The notes: a model not told the origin generated them from the letters alone. A DNA stretch of 29,070 bases from an uncultured Colwellia sp. (GCA_913020705.1 CAJWBY010000040.1:1-29070); one strand, 5' to 3'. Counted from the stretch's first letter, positions 9,051-18,105 are shown. Translations and numbers: made by a program.

Positions 9051-11130
9051 AAAAGTGTTCACGTTCTCCCATCCAACGTTGAATAATAGCTTGTGCACTT
9101 TGTGGGTGTTTTTTCCAAATAAGGTAAGCGTGTTGTTGTACTTCTGGAATTAAGTGCGCATCTCTTAATAGATCGGCTATTTTCAAATCAGCAAGCCCTG
9201 TTTGTTTGGTGCCTAATAACTCACCGGGACCTCGTATTTCTAAATCCTTTTGCGCGATAACAAATCCATCATTACTTTCACGTAATACCGCTAAGCGTTT
9301 TATTGCAGTCTTAGATAGTGGGCTTTTATACATTAATACACAATGTGAGGCGACTGTACCTCGACCGACTCGACCACGTAATTGATGCAATTGCGCTAAT
9401 CCTAATCGCTCAGGGTTTTCAATAACCATTAAACTTGAATTGGGTACATCAACACCGACTTCAATAACCGTCGTAGCGACAAGTAAATCTAAATCACCGT
9501 CTTTGAATGATTTCATCACGGATTGTTTTTCAGCCGCTTTCATTCGGCCATGAACTAAACCAACTTTCAATTCAGATAACTGTTCTTGTAAATAAACGGC
9601 TGTATCTTCAGCCGCTTGGCATTGTAATACTTCAGATTCTTCAATTAACGTACATACCCAATAGGCTTGTCGTTTGTCTTGTACGCAGCCCTTTCTAATC
9701 CGTTCTACCACATCATCACGGCGCGTGTCGGGAAGTGCAACGGTATTTATTGGTGTTCTTCCTGGGGGAAGCTCGTCAATAACGGATGTATCCAGATCAG
9801 CATAAGCTGTCATTGCCAAAGTACGAGGAATAGGTGTTGCTGTCATGATCAATTGATGAGGGTAATTACCGTCGAAGGCGCCTTTTTCCCTTAATGACAA
9901 ACGTTGATGAACGCCAAAACGATGTTGCTCATCAATGATGATAAGGGCTAGTTTGTGAAAATTAACTTGATCTTGAAACAGCGCATGTGTGCCTACTATC
10001 ATCTGCATATTGCCATTTTCTATATGCTCTAAAGCGTGGCGTCTAGCTTTTGCTTTAGTTTTCCCTGCTAACCAACCCACGCTGATATCTAGTGGCTCAA
10101 ACCAATTTTGGAAATTAATGGCATGTTGCTCTGCCAGAATCTCTGTTGGCGCCATTAAAGCAACTTGATAACCTTCACTGATTGCGGTAATTGCAGCGAG
10201 TGCAGCGACCAAGGTTTTTCCTGAACCTACATCACCTTGAACTAAGCGCATCATAGGTTGAGCTTGAGTTAAGTCTTTACGAATTTCTTTAACGACTCTC
10301 GCTTGCGCATTGGTGGGAGAAAAAGGTAATGATGATAAAAACTCACCACTTATTTTTTCTTTTGCTGTTAAGGATACAGATTTTTGCACATCGCTAGATT
10401 GGCGTAATTTCAGCATACTTAAATTATGTGCAAGTAATTCTTCTTTTATTAGACGGAGCTGTGCAGGGTGTTTGCCCTCTTCTAATTGGATCACAGATGT
10501 ATCTGGAGGTGGGCGATGAATAAGTGCTAACGCTTCTTCTAGAGAGTAGTTTTGTAAATTAAACTCATCAGGTAACAACTCTTCAACTTGACCACGTTGT
10601 AATCTAATTAAGGCTTGTTCTGTTAAATTACGTAACGTTATTTGCCTTAAGCCATCAGTCGTTGGATAAACAGGTGTTAATGTTTCTTCTACCGGAGTTA
10701 AAGACTGGTCTTCATCAAGTGGTTTATATTCAGGGTGGATTATTTCAAAACCACGAGCACCTCGCTTAATTTCACCATAACAGCGAATATTTACCCCGAG
10801 CGCTAAATTGTTTTTTTGTGAAGCGGTAAAGCGGAAAAAACGCAGACTTACAGTGCCTGACCCATCTTGAACAGTAACCAGTAGCATACGTCGTTTGCCA
10901 CTGATTATTTGGCTGTCTGTTATTTCGCCAATAATATTGGTAAAAACACCAGGAAAACAGTCACGTATAGAAGTTATACGTGTACGATCTTCATAACGAT
11001 TAGGTAAGTGAAAAAGTAAATCTTGCAGTGATATCAAGCCAATTTTAGCTAATTTATCAGCCATGCTAGGGCCAACACCTTTTAAGCTGGTGATGGATAT
11101 TTGTGCAAGTTTTGCTAGCCCTTTCGACAC
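9040..11130 (-). CDS. recG: ATP-dependent DNA helicase RecG
   Basis: At 696 residues it is close to E. coli RecG (693). The N-terminal wedge/OB region includes a helix-hairpin-helix-like SLKGVGPSMADKLAKIGL near residue 15-32. The superfamily 2 motor follows: Walker A GDVGSGKT (~297-304), Walker B DEQH (D400-H403), motif III MTATPIPRT, and motifs V/VI around TTVIEVGVDVPN and QLHQLRGRVGRG. The TRG-like C-terminal region is present. RecG remodels stalled replication forks and Holliday junctions. It starts at a GTG with an AAGGA about 10 bases upstream. It is the last gene of the leftward spoT-ridA-trmH-recG series, 63 bases after trmH; spoT-trmH-recG is the E. coli order. Confidence 0.96.
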   Translation of the reverse strand: MSKGLAKLAQISITSLKGVGPSMADKLAKIGLISLQDLLFHLPNRYEDRTRITSIRDCFPGVFTNIIGEITDSQIISGKRRMLLVTVQDGSGTVSLRFFRFTASQKNNLALGVNIRCYGEIKRGARGFEIIHPEYKPLDEDQSLTPVEETLTPVYPTTDGLRQITLRNLTEQALIRLQRGQVEELLPDEFNLQNYSLEEALALIHRPPPDTSVIQLEEGKHPAQLRLIKEELLAHNLSMLKLRQSSDVQKSVSLTAKEKISGEFLSSLPFSPTNAQARVVKEIRKDLTQAQPMMRLVQGDVGSGKTLVAALAAITAISEGYQVALMAPTEILAEQHAINFQNWFEPLDISVGWLAGKTKAKARRHALEHIENGNMQMIVGTHALFQDQVNFHKLALIIIDEQHRFGVHQRLSLREKGAFDGNYPHQLIMTATPIPRTLAMTAYADLDTSVIDELPPGRTPINTVALPDTRRDDVVERIRKGCVQDKRQAYWVCTLIEESEVLQCQAAEDTAVYLQEQLSELKVGLVHGRMKAAEKQSVMKSFKDGDLDLLVATTVIEVGVDVPNSSLMVIENPERLGLAQLHQLRGRVGRGTVASHCVLMYKSPLSKTAIKRLAVLRESNDGFVIAQKDLEIRGPGELLGTKQTGLADLKIADLLRDAHLIPEVQQHAYLIWKKHPQSAQAIIQRWMGEREHFSNA

Positions 11131-11193
11131 TGAGCTTTAATCCTTTTTATTATTTACCCAAACTACAAGCGTATAAAAATTCAGTAAGCGAGG

Positions 11194-11901
11194 TTAGTTG
11201 TCTAATGCTTTCCAAGCGGCTTGGGTCATTTGCATCTGCTCCCACCATTGTTCAGAGGCAATAATTTGCCCTTCTTCATCAATCGTCGGATAAGGTAAAC
11301 CTTTACGTTTACATGCTTCGGCAAAAATGGGATGTCCACCTTCGAACAAGAAACGCTGACGACGGTTCTCATCAATACTAGGTTTATCATACATTCCTGC
11401 TAATTGTCGTTGACGCTGTGCTTCATATAATACAACCGAGCAAGCGACAGAAACATTTAACGATTGCACCATGCCAACCATGGGGATCATAATATCTTGA
11501 TCTGCCATTTCAAGCGCAATATCTGAAGCGCCGAATTTTTCTTGGCCTAAAATAATAGCCGTTGGTTTTGTGTAATCAATCTCACGAAAGTCGACTGCGC
11601 TTTCAGAAAGGTTAGTGACTAAAACCTGCATGCCTTGCTTTTTTAAAGCATCAATAGCATCTTTCGTTTTACTGTAATTATGAACGTCAATCCAGTTTTG
11701 ACTACCTGCAGCGCTACCACCACGTACTTCCATTTCATCACTTTTCCATATGGCATGTACATCACTTACGCCAATGGCATCAGCTGTGCGAACAACTGCC
11801 GCTAGGTTATGTGATTTATGTACACCTTCCATACAAACTGTTAAATCTGGCTGGCGGTGATCGAGCATCATGTTTATTCTTTCTAATCTTTCAGGTGTCA
11901 T
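11194..11901 (-). CDS. trmH: tRNA (guanosine(18)-2'-O)-methyltransferase TrmH
   Basis: At 235 residues (E. coli TrmH is 229) this is a SpoU/TrmH (SPOUT) enzyme with a C-terminal trefoil knot. Motif 1 is HNLAAVVRTADAIGV with N32 and the catalytic-type R38. Motif 2 is AIILGQEKFG (~115-124), and motif 3 is IPMVGMVQSLNVSVACSVVLYEA (~139-161). The basic C-terminal extension RRQRFLFEGGHP is typical of TrmH rather than RlmB. It methylates the ribose of G18 in the D-loop of tRNAs. The ATG at 11901 has only a weak GAAG ribosome site. It stands between ridA (165-base gap holding a long hairpin) and recG, and is presumably part of the same transcript as spoT. Confidence 0.95.
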   Translation of the reverse strand: MTPERLERINMMLDHRQPDLTVCMEGVHKSHNLAAVVRTADAIGVSDVHAIWKSDEMEVRGGSAAGSQNWIDVHNYSKTKDAIDALKKQGMQVLVTNLSESAVDFREIDYTKPTAIILGQEKFGASDIALEMADQDIMIPMVGMVQSLNVSVACSVVLYEAQRQRQLAGMYDKPSIDENRRQRFLFEGGHPIFAEACKRKGLPYPTIDEEGQIIASEQWWEQMQMTQAAWKALDN

Positions 11902-11994
11902 ATTCTTCGCACTTAAACTTTATACGGCATTGTCTGCCTACTTCAGTTAATTACTTATAAAATACAAGCTCATAACTTCATTCGTTGACGGCTT

Positions 11995-12038
11995 CCTCTA
12001 AAATTTAACTGTTATGTGTAACAGCTAAATTTTAGAGG
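11995..12038. repeat. Long hairpin between ridA and trmH
   Basis: CCTCTAAAATTTA (11995-12007) pairs perfectly with TAAATTTTAGAGG (12026-12038). After one mismatch, CTGTTA (12009-12014) pairs with TAACAG (12019-12024), closing on a 4-base TGTG loop. This gives 19 pairs with one internal mismatch in 44 bases. Neither strand has a T tract after the stem, so it is not a standard rho-independent terminator. It lies inside the presumed spoT-ridA-trmH-recG transcript and could act in RNA stability or processing, or be a remnant of a small mobile repeat. I saw no second copy in the window. Confidence 0.75.
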
Positions 12039-12066
12039 CAATATACTTTACAGCTTATTACTGAAA

Positions 12067-12456
12067 TTAACCTACGTTAGGTAATTCCATCACGCCGTCA
12101 ATTTCTATCAATACGTCTTTTGGTAAACGAGAAACTTGAACTGCTGCACGAGCAGGGTAAGGTTGTACAAAATACTGACTCATTACTTCGTTTACTGTTG
12201 CGAAATTTGCTAAATCCATCATGAAAATATTTACTTTTACCATGTCGTTAATATTGCCACCAGCTGCTTCACATACGGCAACTAAGTTTTTGAATACTTG
12301 ATGAGTTTGTTCAGTAAAATCATCAGAAATCACTGTCATTGTTTCTGGAATAAGTGGAATTTGGCCTGAAAGATAAACGGTATTATTTACTTTTACTGCT
12401 TGGCTGTAAGTACCGATTGCGCTGGGTGCGTTATCTGTACTGATAATTGTTTTCAT
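12067..12456 (-). CDS. ridA: RidA family reactive intermediate/imine deaminase
   Basis: At 129 residues this is the usual YjgF/YER057c/UK114 length. The family signature is clear: PARAAVQVSRLPKDVLIEID near the C-terminus, with R103 (substrate carboxylate binding) and E120, together with Y17 and G31. The cysteine of E. coli RidA next to the arginine is alanine here, which is common in active members. RidA hydrolyses 2-aminoacrylate and related enamines or imines released by PLP enzymes such as threonine/serine dehydratases. An AGGA ribosome site lies 6 bases before the ATG. It is inserted between spoT (37-base gap) and trmH, an arrangement absent from E. coli but, from memory, seen in other gammaproteobacteria. 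Confidence 0.93.
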   Translation of the reverse strand: MKTIISTDNAPSAIGTYSQAVKVNNTVYLSGQIPLIPETMTVISDDFTEQTHQVFKNLVAVCEAAGGNINDMVKVNIFMMDLANFATVNEVMSQYFVQPYPARAAVQVSRLPKDVLIEIDGVMELPNVG

Positions 12457-12493
12457 AATATTTCCTACATTGTATTTTGTTAAACATGATTGA

Positions 12494-14611
12494 CTACTTG
12501 TTACGCACTACGCGTTGCACATCAATCATGACTTTTATTTTTCGAATAATATCGGCTAAGTGTACTCTGTTACGACAGGTTATTTCCATGTCAATTGCAT
12601 ACAAACCAGAGTCTTTCTCGCCTGAATTAAGTGTATGTACGTTTGAATCACATTTTGCGACCACATTCGTTAATGCCGCTAATGCGCCTTGATGGTTAAT
12701 AATTTCTATGCGTAACTTGGCAATAAAATCTCGGTCGATATCACTATCCCATTTCACCGGAAATAAACCGCCTTGCTCATGGCCTTTAATGTTTCTGCAG
12801 CCTTGTTGATGCACCATTAAACCTTTACCAGGACTTAGGTAGGCAAGAATAACGTCCCCAGGAATAGGGCGGCAGCATTTACCGTAACTGACCAACATAC
12901 CTTCACTGCCTTTAATCGGCATTTTGGTTTTACTGTTAGGATCAGTTAAATCATCTTCGTGACTATCTATGGTGAATTCATCGGTTAATCGTCTTGCGAT
13001 ACCAATACTTAGCGCATTACCTAAACCGATATTAACAAAAAGTTCATCAAGGTTCTTGTTACCCGTTTCTTTGACAACTTGATCGATTTTTTCTGGATCA
13101 ATATCTTCAATATCCAATTTTCCCAGTGCATGACCTAATAAACGTCGTCCTAAGCTGTAAGATTCAGTTTGCTCTTGTGAACGTAAGTAAGTACGAATTT
13201 GTAATCGTGCTTTAGAGGTAACCACAAAATTAAGCCAGGTGGCATTAGGGCGAGCAGCAGAAGAGGTTACTACTTCAATAGTTTGGCCTGAGTCAATGGC
13301 TCTGCTTAGTGGGTAAGGTTTACGATCGACTTTTACGCCAACACATGAATTACCAACATCAGTGTGAACAGCGTATGCGAAATCAACAGCGGTAGCACCC
13401 ATCGGCAATTCAATAATACGTCCGTCTGGCGTGAATACGTAAATTTCTTCAGGAAATAAGTCTGACTTCACATTTTCAATAAACTCAAATGAACTACCTG
13501 CACTTTGCTGCAATTCCAATAAGCTTTGCATCCAACGACGGGCTTTCATTTGTGCCGTTGTGCCACTTTCGTCTCCGTCTTGCTTATATAACCAATGAGC
13601 AGCAACACCTTTGTCTGCCATTTGGTCCATATCTTGAGTGCGAATTTGAATCTCTACAGGAATACCGTGCGGACCTATGAGTGAGGTATGAAGTGATTGA
13701 TAACCATTGGTTTTGGGGATTGCTATATAATCTTTAAAACGACTTTCAATAGGTTTGAATAAGTTATGAACAGCGCCAAGAGCTCGGTAACAATTGTCAA
13801 TTTTGTTTTCAACAATGACGCGAAAAGCGTAAATGTCCATGACTTCATTAAACATCAATTCTTTATTCAACATTTTTCGATAAATTGAATAAAGGTGTTT
13901 TTCTCGGCCAAGAATTTCAGCTTTTATACCTGATTCTGCGAGTCGTGCGGCAATCTCTTCTTGAATGTTATTAACAATTTCTTTGCGATTACCACGCGCT
14001 TGTTTTACCGCTGATTTAAGCGCACGTGAACGCATTGGGTAAAGCGCTTCAAAACCTAAAACTTCTAATTCATTTTTTGTATCGTGAATACCTAAGCGGT
14101 TGGCAATAGGTGCATAAATTTCGAGTGTCTCACGAGCAATACGTCTTCGCTTGTCAGGTCTTAAAGATCCAAGTGTGCGCATATTGTGCGTTCGATCGGC
14201 AAGTTTAATCAGAATAACGCGAATGTCTTGCACCATAGCAAGGATCATTTTACGGAAGTTTTCCGCTTGCATTTCTTCTTTATTATCAAACTTTAATTTA
14301 TCAAGTTTACTGACCCCTTCAACTAATTCTGCGACGGTAAAGCCAAATAATTCCGCTAATTCGTCTTTAGTAACGGGAGTATCCTCGATAACATCGTGCA
14401 GTAATGCCGCCATCAATGTTTCATGGTCAAGGTTCATTCGGGCTAAATTTAAAGCAACAGCTACGGGATGAGTGATATAAGGTTCACCACTTGAGCGCAT
14501 TTGCCCTTCATGGGCTTCACGCGCCACGAGGTATGCTTGCTTTAATAAGTCAATTTGTACTTTAGAAAGATAGCTTGAAACAAGTTCTTTTAATGGTTCA
14601 AAAAGGTACAC
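12494..14611 (-). CDS. spoT: Bifunctional (p)ppGpp synthetase/hydrolase SpoT
   Basis: About 705 residues, collinear with E. coli SpoT (702). In order: the HD hydrolase domain with LLHDVIEDT (H72/D73 in this numbering), the synthetase-like domain (GREKHLYSIY, IPKTNGYQSLHTS), the TGS domain (IYVFTPDGRIIELPMGATAVDFAYA), a Cys-rich CC/zinc-finger-like segment (KCCRPIPGD, QGCRNI) and a C-terminal ACT domain. SpoT mainly hydrolyses (p)ppGpp and also synthesises it under carbon, fatty-acid or iron stress. I place the start at GTG 14611, not the in-frame ATG 14620: AAGGA sits 8 bases before the GTG and overlaps the ATG, and the E. coli protein starts at the same MYLFE. A terminator lies between rpoZ and this gene, so a promoter of its own is likely. 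Confidence 0.96.
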   Translation of the reverse strand: MYLFEPLKELVSSYLSKVQIDLLKQAYLVAREAHEGQMRSSGEPYITHPVAVALNLARMNLDHETLMAALLHDVIEDTPVTKDELAELFGFTVAELVEGVSKLDKLKFDNKEEMQAENFRKMILAMVQDIRVILIKLADRTHNMRTLGSLRPDKRRRIARETLEIYAPIANRLGIHDTKNELEVLGFEALYPMRSRALKSAVKQARGNRKEIVNNIQEEIAARLAESGIKAEILGREKHLYSIYRKMLNKELMFNEVMDIYAFRVIVENKIDNCYRALGAVHNLFKPIESRFKDYIAIPKTNGYQSLHTSLIGPHGIPVEIQIRTQDMDQMADKGVAAHWLYKQDGDESGTTAQMKARRWMQSLLELQQSAGSSFEFIENVKSDLFPEEIYVFTPDGRIIELPMGATAVDFAYAVHTDVGNSCVGVKVDRKPYPLSRAIDSGQTIEVVTSSAARPNATWLNFVVTSKARLQIRTYLRSQEQTESYSLGRRLLGHALGKLDIEDIDPEKIDQVVKETGNKNLDELFVNIGLGNALSIGIARRLTDEFTIDSHEDDLTDPNSKTKMPIKGSEGMLVSYGKCCRPIPGDVILAYLSPGKGLMVHQQGCRNIKGHEQGGLFPVKWDSDIDRDFIAKLRIEIINHQGALAALTNVVAKCDSNVHTLNSGEKDSGLYAIDMEITCRNRVHLADIIRKIKVMIDVQRVVRNK

Positions 14612-14710
14612 GCATGACATCCTTGATGATTAGGCTGAGCGGAATTATTACCGTCAGTCTGTGTTTTTAGTGATATTAACAGAATACGTTATTCGTTAAT
14701 TACTGACAAT

Positions 14711-14748
14711 AAAAAACGCGTGATCATTACAGGAATGATTACGCGTTT
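14711..14748 (-). terminator. Rho-independent terminator after rpoZ
   Basis: AAACGCGTGATCATT (14714-14728) pairs with AATGATTACGCGTTT (14734-14748) around a 5-base loop, with one mismatched position in 15. Read leftward, downstream of rpoZ, the stem runs into a T tract (TTTTTT then ATTG), the classic intrinsic terminator layout. It lies 34 bases after the rpoZ stop and about 100 bases before the spoT start, so it should end or attenuate rpoZ transcripts before spoT. Confidence 0.85.
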
Positions 14749-14781
14749 GATGTATCTAATCGCTAAAGGCGACTAAATAAT

Positions 14782-15066
14782 TTATAACTGTGGTTGAGCG
14801 CCGCCAACAATAGCTGCTACAGCTGCAAGTTCTGCTGTATCTTGCTGAACTTGTGCATGACGATCACTAACGTTCATTACTTCAGTTGTAATCAAACCAG
14901 CTTCAATTTCACGTAAAGCGATTACGGTTGGTTTATCATTTTCATGATCAACCAAAGGTTCTTTACCACCAGTGGCAATTTGACGAGCACGACGAGATGC
15001 GATTAACACCAAATCAAAACGATTACCTACTTTTTCTACCGCACCTTCAACTGTAACGCGAGCCAT
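14782..15066 (-). CDS. rpoZ: DNA-directed RNA polymerase omega subunit
   Basis: At 94 residues (E. coli omega is 91) it opens [20 protein letters not shown] and then has [14 protein letters not shown], the conserved core of omega. The C-terminus is Ala/Gly-rich as usual. Omega binds beta-prime, helps assembly of RNA polymerase and forms part of one ppGpp site, which fits its place next to spoT. The start has a GGAG ribosome site 8 bases upstream. Unlike in E. coli, it is separated from gmk by a histidine kinase gene and from spoT by an intrinsic terminator. Confidence 0.97.
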   Translation of the reverse strand: MARVTVEGAVEKVGNRFDLVLIASRRARQIATGGKEPLVDHENDKPTVIALREIEAGLITTEVMNVSDRHAQVQQDTAELAAVAAIVGGAQPQL

Positions 15067-15104
15067 CTGATCACTCCAACTTAAAATTTTTAAAATAGTG
15101 CCGT

Positions 15105-15133
15105 AGTTTACTGGCCTACAAGGGATTAAGCAA
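15105..15133 (-). promoter_or_regulatory. Possible sigma-70 promoter for rpoZ
   Basis: On the minus strand, TTGCTT (15128-15133) and TAAACT (15105-15110) stand 17 bases apart, upstream of rpoZ. The hexamers match the consensus at 3/6 and 4/6, so this is a weak, pattern-only call. Some promoter is expected here because the preceding gene is unrelated. Confidence 0.3.
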
Positions 15134-15176
15134 GGTATAGATCTTTCAATACTGAGAAATTATTGTACGAAATATT

Positions 15177-17222
15177 CTATTCGTTTGGATCATTCACAAT
15201 AACGATAGGTAAACTGATCATAAATTTTGCTCCCTCTACTGAATGTTCACAACTCAGCTTACCTTGCATTAAATGGATTACGGCGTTGTAAGCTATGTTT
15301 AATCCTAAGCCTAAACTTTTTTGCATGCCTTTAGTGGTAAAAAAAGGATTGAATATTTTTTCTCTTAGTTGCTCATCAATACCGGGGCCATTATCGATAT
15401 AAATGACATCAACTCCCTGACTTGAAACGTTAATTGAAATTTGTGACTCTACTATGTCAGTGCTTTCTTTTTTATGATCGAAGGTGTTTTTTACTAATTG
15501 CTCTAAGACTTCAAATAAAACATCAGGATAATTAACAAGCTCAATATCATTCCCTTCAATTTCAAAGACAAATTTTCGTTGGTATACGTTTGCTAATAAG
15601 GTTAGTTTTTTATGCATGAATGACTTAAGCATAAAAGATGTTAATTTTGCGCCTTCGAGTCCAGTTGATATCATTTTAAAGCGATGTACGAGTTTTGCTG
15701 CTTTGTCACTATTGTTTTCTGATAGGGTTATAGTCTGTTTGGCTTCATCAATAAAAGTCTTAAATTCATGTACATCAAGTGTTTTGTTAATGAGGTTATT
15801 TTCGAGTTTTTGGACTTTTTCTTTAATAATAGAGTTGGCGGTAATAATTATACCGAGTGGTGTATTGAGTTGATGTGCCATTCCTGAAACTAACGTTGTC
15901 ATCGCTGACATTTTATCAGCTTCAACTAACGCTTTTTGTGTAGCATATAAGTCTTTAATACTCTGTTTTAATTGTTTGTTCTTATTGTTGATTTTTATGA
16001 AAAATAAAAGGATTATTAAAGATATAAGAATAACGGAAAATAAAATAAGAGTTATTTTATTTTGTTGCCATTGAACACGTTCTGCCGCCAAAGCATTCTT
16101 TTTTTGTAATTCAATAATGTCTACTTTTTTAAGGGCTAGCTCAGAAATAGCAATGTAGTGACTTAGTCCTAAATTGGATTTTCGTTCAGTTAATTCTAAT
16201 TTACTCGTAGTGAAATGTTCTGAAGCATCCATTGCTTTAGCTAAATCACCTATTTTTTTATAGTGATTTTTTAGTACAGCATAAGCTTGTGTATAAGCTG
16301 TATAATTATTATTTTTACTGGCTTGGTGAACAACAAAGGAGAGTAAATCAAGAGCACTTTTTGTATTCCCCTGTGCTAAATATACTTTTGCCAATATTAT
16401 TTTAGAAAGTAGAGATTCCATAATACTGCCATATTTTTCTCTAATACTGATTGCTTGTTGTAGATGTTTACTGGCTAGGGCTAATTGATTTTTTTGTAGA
16501 TAAACTTTTCCCAAATTATGATGAGACCATGAAGCATTTAATGTGTAGTTATTTTGTGTTCTGATAACTAATGACTGAGTGAATTTTTCGAGTGCTAGGC
16601 TTATTTTTCCTTGCTCAAAATAAACTTCGCCGATGTTATTTAATCCTGTAGCCATATAGCTTTTTATATTATTTTTAACACCATACTTATAAAACCTTTC
16701 AAAATAGTTTTTTGCATCTTCTAAACGGTGCAACTTTAATAAAACATGACCAATATTGTTCTCAGCTTGACCTGCTAAATTAATGTTTTTCAAAGTTTGT
16801 GCTAGTTGATAGCTTTGCAAATAATTTTCTAAACCTAGCTCGTACATTTCTAAGCCAGTAAAATTTCTACCCATATAGCTATAATAATAATAATTTAGAT
16901 AGGGTTCTTCTAATTTATCGACCAAATTTTTACATTGAACTAAAGTGTCGTATGCCGTTTCAAACATATCTGTTTCTATTTGAAATAAGGCCTTAGCGTA
17001 AGTTAAGCGTAGTGTTTGTCTGGTATTTAAAGCTTCCTTATATTTAGAAAGTACTTCAGTGACATAAGGAATTGCTCTATCGGGAGAGGTTGAACGTACT
17101 TTAAGTACATCACTTCTGAGAATATTAAATTCATCATCGGTGAGCTGCTCTATCTTTTGTGCATTTAGAGGCAGCGTAAAGACTAATGTAGCTAGCCAGA
17201 AACAAACAGATAATACTTTCAA
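15177..17222 (-). CDS. TPR-containing membrane sensor histidine kinase
   Basis: A 681-residue protein with a signal peptide (1-21, ending LPLNA) and a long helical region (~40-340) of TPR-like repeats (for example NNIGEVYFEQGKISLALEKF and HNLGKVYLQKNQLALASKHL). A coiled-coil stretch (~365-390) and one transmembrane helix (~390-409) follow. The HisKA-like segment GMAHQLNTPLG has phospho-acceptor H450. The HATPase domain has N box LVKNTFDH (N579), G1 DNGPGID (610-616) and G2 SLGLGLNI (636-643). The TPRs should face the periplasm and the kinase the cytoplasm. There is no receiver domain and no adjacent regulator. The start is TTG at 17222, supported by AGAGG six bases upstream. It interrupts the gmk-rpoZ-spoT order of E. 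coli. The signal sensed is unknown. Confidence 0.88.
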   Translation of the reverse strand: MKVLSVCFWLATLVFTLPLNAQKIEQLTDDEFNILRSDVLKVRSTSPDRAIPYVTEVLSKYKEALNTRQTLRLTYAKALFQIETDMFETAYDTLVQCKNLVDKLEEPYLNYYYYSYMGRNFTGLEMYELGLENYLQSYQLAQTLKNINLAGQAENNIGHVLLKLHRLEDAKNYFERFYKYGVKNNIKSYMATGLNNIGEVYFEQGKISLALEKFTQSLVIRTQNNYTLNASWSHHNLGKVYLQKNQLALASKHLQQAISIREKYGSIMESLLSKIILAKVYLAQGNTKSALDLLSFVVHQASKNNNYTAYTQAYAVLKNHYKKIGDLAKAMDASEHFTTSKLELTERKSNLGLSHYIAISELALKKVDIIELQKKNALAAERVQWQQNKITLILFSVILISLIILLFFIKINNKNKQLKQSIKDLYATQKALVEADKMSAMTTLVSGMAHQLNTPLGIIITANSIIKEKVQKLENNLINKTLDVHEFKTFIDEAKQTITLSENNSDKAAKLVHRFKMISTGLEGAKLTSFMLKSFMHKKLTLLANVYQRKFVFEIEGNDIELVNYPDVLFEVLEQLVKNTFDHKKESTDIVESQISINVSSQGVDVIYIDNGPGIDEQLREKIFNPFFTTKGMQKSLGLGLNIAYNAVIHLMQGKLSCEHSVEGAKFMISLPIVIVNDPNE

Positions 17223-17388
17223 AAATGACCTCTAAAACCACAATGACCACTAATAAATAGCATAGAGCAAATTGTATTTATGTGCAATTTGTCTTGGGTG
17301 GTTTCACTCTGTAAAGATTTAGTAATAATGCAGGAATGGATCAAAAATGTGAATAATTATGAATGTAAAAATAGTGTTTTGGATAATA

Positions 17389-17410
17389 AAAGCCGCGGAG
17401 CTGCGGCTTT
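17389..17410 (-). terminator. Rho-independent terminator after gmk
   Basis: AAAGCCGC (17389-17396) pairs with GCGGCTTT (17403-17410) around GGAGCT. Read leftward from gmk, the GC-rich stem is followed by TTATTATCC, a modest T-rich tail; read rightward it is followed by CTATTTTTC. It lies 32 bases after the gmk stop and separates gmk from the histidine kinase gene. Confidence 0.75.
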
Positions 17411-17441
17411 CTATTTTTCGATTTACAAGCGCTGCTGGTTG

Positions 17442-18065
17442 CTAGCGTAGTAGATCATTAAACATTTTTTGGTGATACATTTCTTGTTGGCTAAGCTTTA
17501 AGCGTTGATTATTTACGATGGTGGTTAATTCAGTTAATGCTTGGTCAAAGTTGTCATTAACAATAATGTAATCAAACTCATTGTAGTGTGAGCATTCTGC
17601 TTTTGCTTGTGCCATACGAGATTCAATGATTTCTTCGCTGTCTTGTCCTCGTTTTCTGAGGCGGCTTTCCAGTTCTGCTTTTGAAGGAGGGCTGATAAAA
17701 ATAGTGGTTACTTCTGGTTTTTTCATTCGAACTTGTTGTGCACCTTGCCAGTCAATATCAAGAAAAACATCAATTCCCTGTGCAAGTTGTAAATCTATAG
17801 CTGTTTCTGAGGTGCCGTAGTAGTTACCAAAAACCTCAGCGTATTCATAAAATTCATTTTTTGCGATCTGTTCTTTAAATTTGTCTACGCTAATGAAGTG
17901 ATAATGTTCGCCATTATTTTCACCTTGGCGTGGATCTCTTGTGGTATGTGAAACCGAAACCTCCATAGAACGGGTTGATTCTTGAGATAACAATGCTTTG
18001 ATCAAGCTTGATTTTCCTGCTCCACTTGGCGCGGAAAGAATAAATAAATTGCCGGGAGTTGTCAC
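17442..18065 (-). CDS. gmk: Guanylate kinase
   Basis: Phosphorylates GMP (and dGMP) to GDP using ATP. From the GTG at 18065 the product is 207 residues, the same length as E. coli Gmk. The P-loop is [10 protein letters not shown] (11-20). The GMP-binding region [22 protein letters not shown] and the lid-side motif [18 protein letters not shown] and [11 protein letters not shown] are all conserved. A longer reading frame begins at ATG 18107, but that ATG lies within a TATAAT-like -10 element, whereas AAGG stands 7 bases before the GTG, so I prefer the shorter start. It forms the upstream end of the gmk/rpoZ/spoT cluster and is flanked on both sides by intrinsic terminators, which suggests its own transcript. 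Confidence 0.96.
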   Translation of the reverse strand: MTTPGNLFILSAPSGAGKSSLIKALLSQESTRSMEVSVSHTTRDPRQGENNGEHYHFISVDKFKEQIAKNEFYEYAEVFGNYYGTSETAIDLQLAQGIDVFLDIDWQGAQQVRMKKPEVTTIFISPPSKAELESRLRKRGQDSEEIIESRMAQAKAECSHYNEFDYIIVNDNFDQALTELTTIVNNQRLKLSQQEMYHQKMFNDLLR

Positions 18066-18105
18066 AATATTGCCTTTTAAGAGATAAAGAGATTTTAGAA
18101 AGTGC

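Noticed and set aside
11995..12038. ridA-trmH hairpin as a rho-independent terminator
   Set aside because: Stem is long and AT-rich and no T tract follows on either strand.
14151..14471. 106-codon open frame on the + strand
   Set aside because: Antisense shadow of the conserved spoT HD domain.
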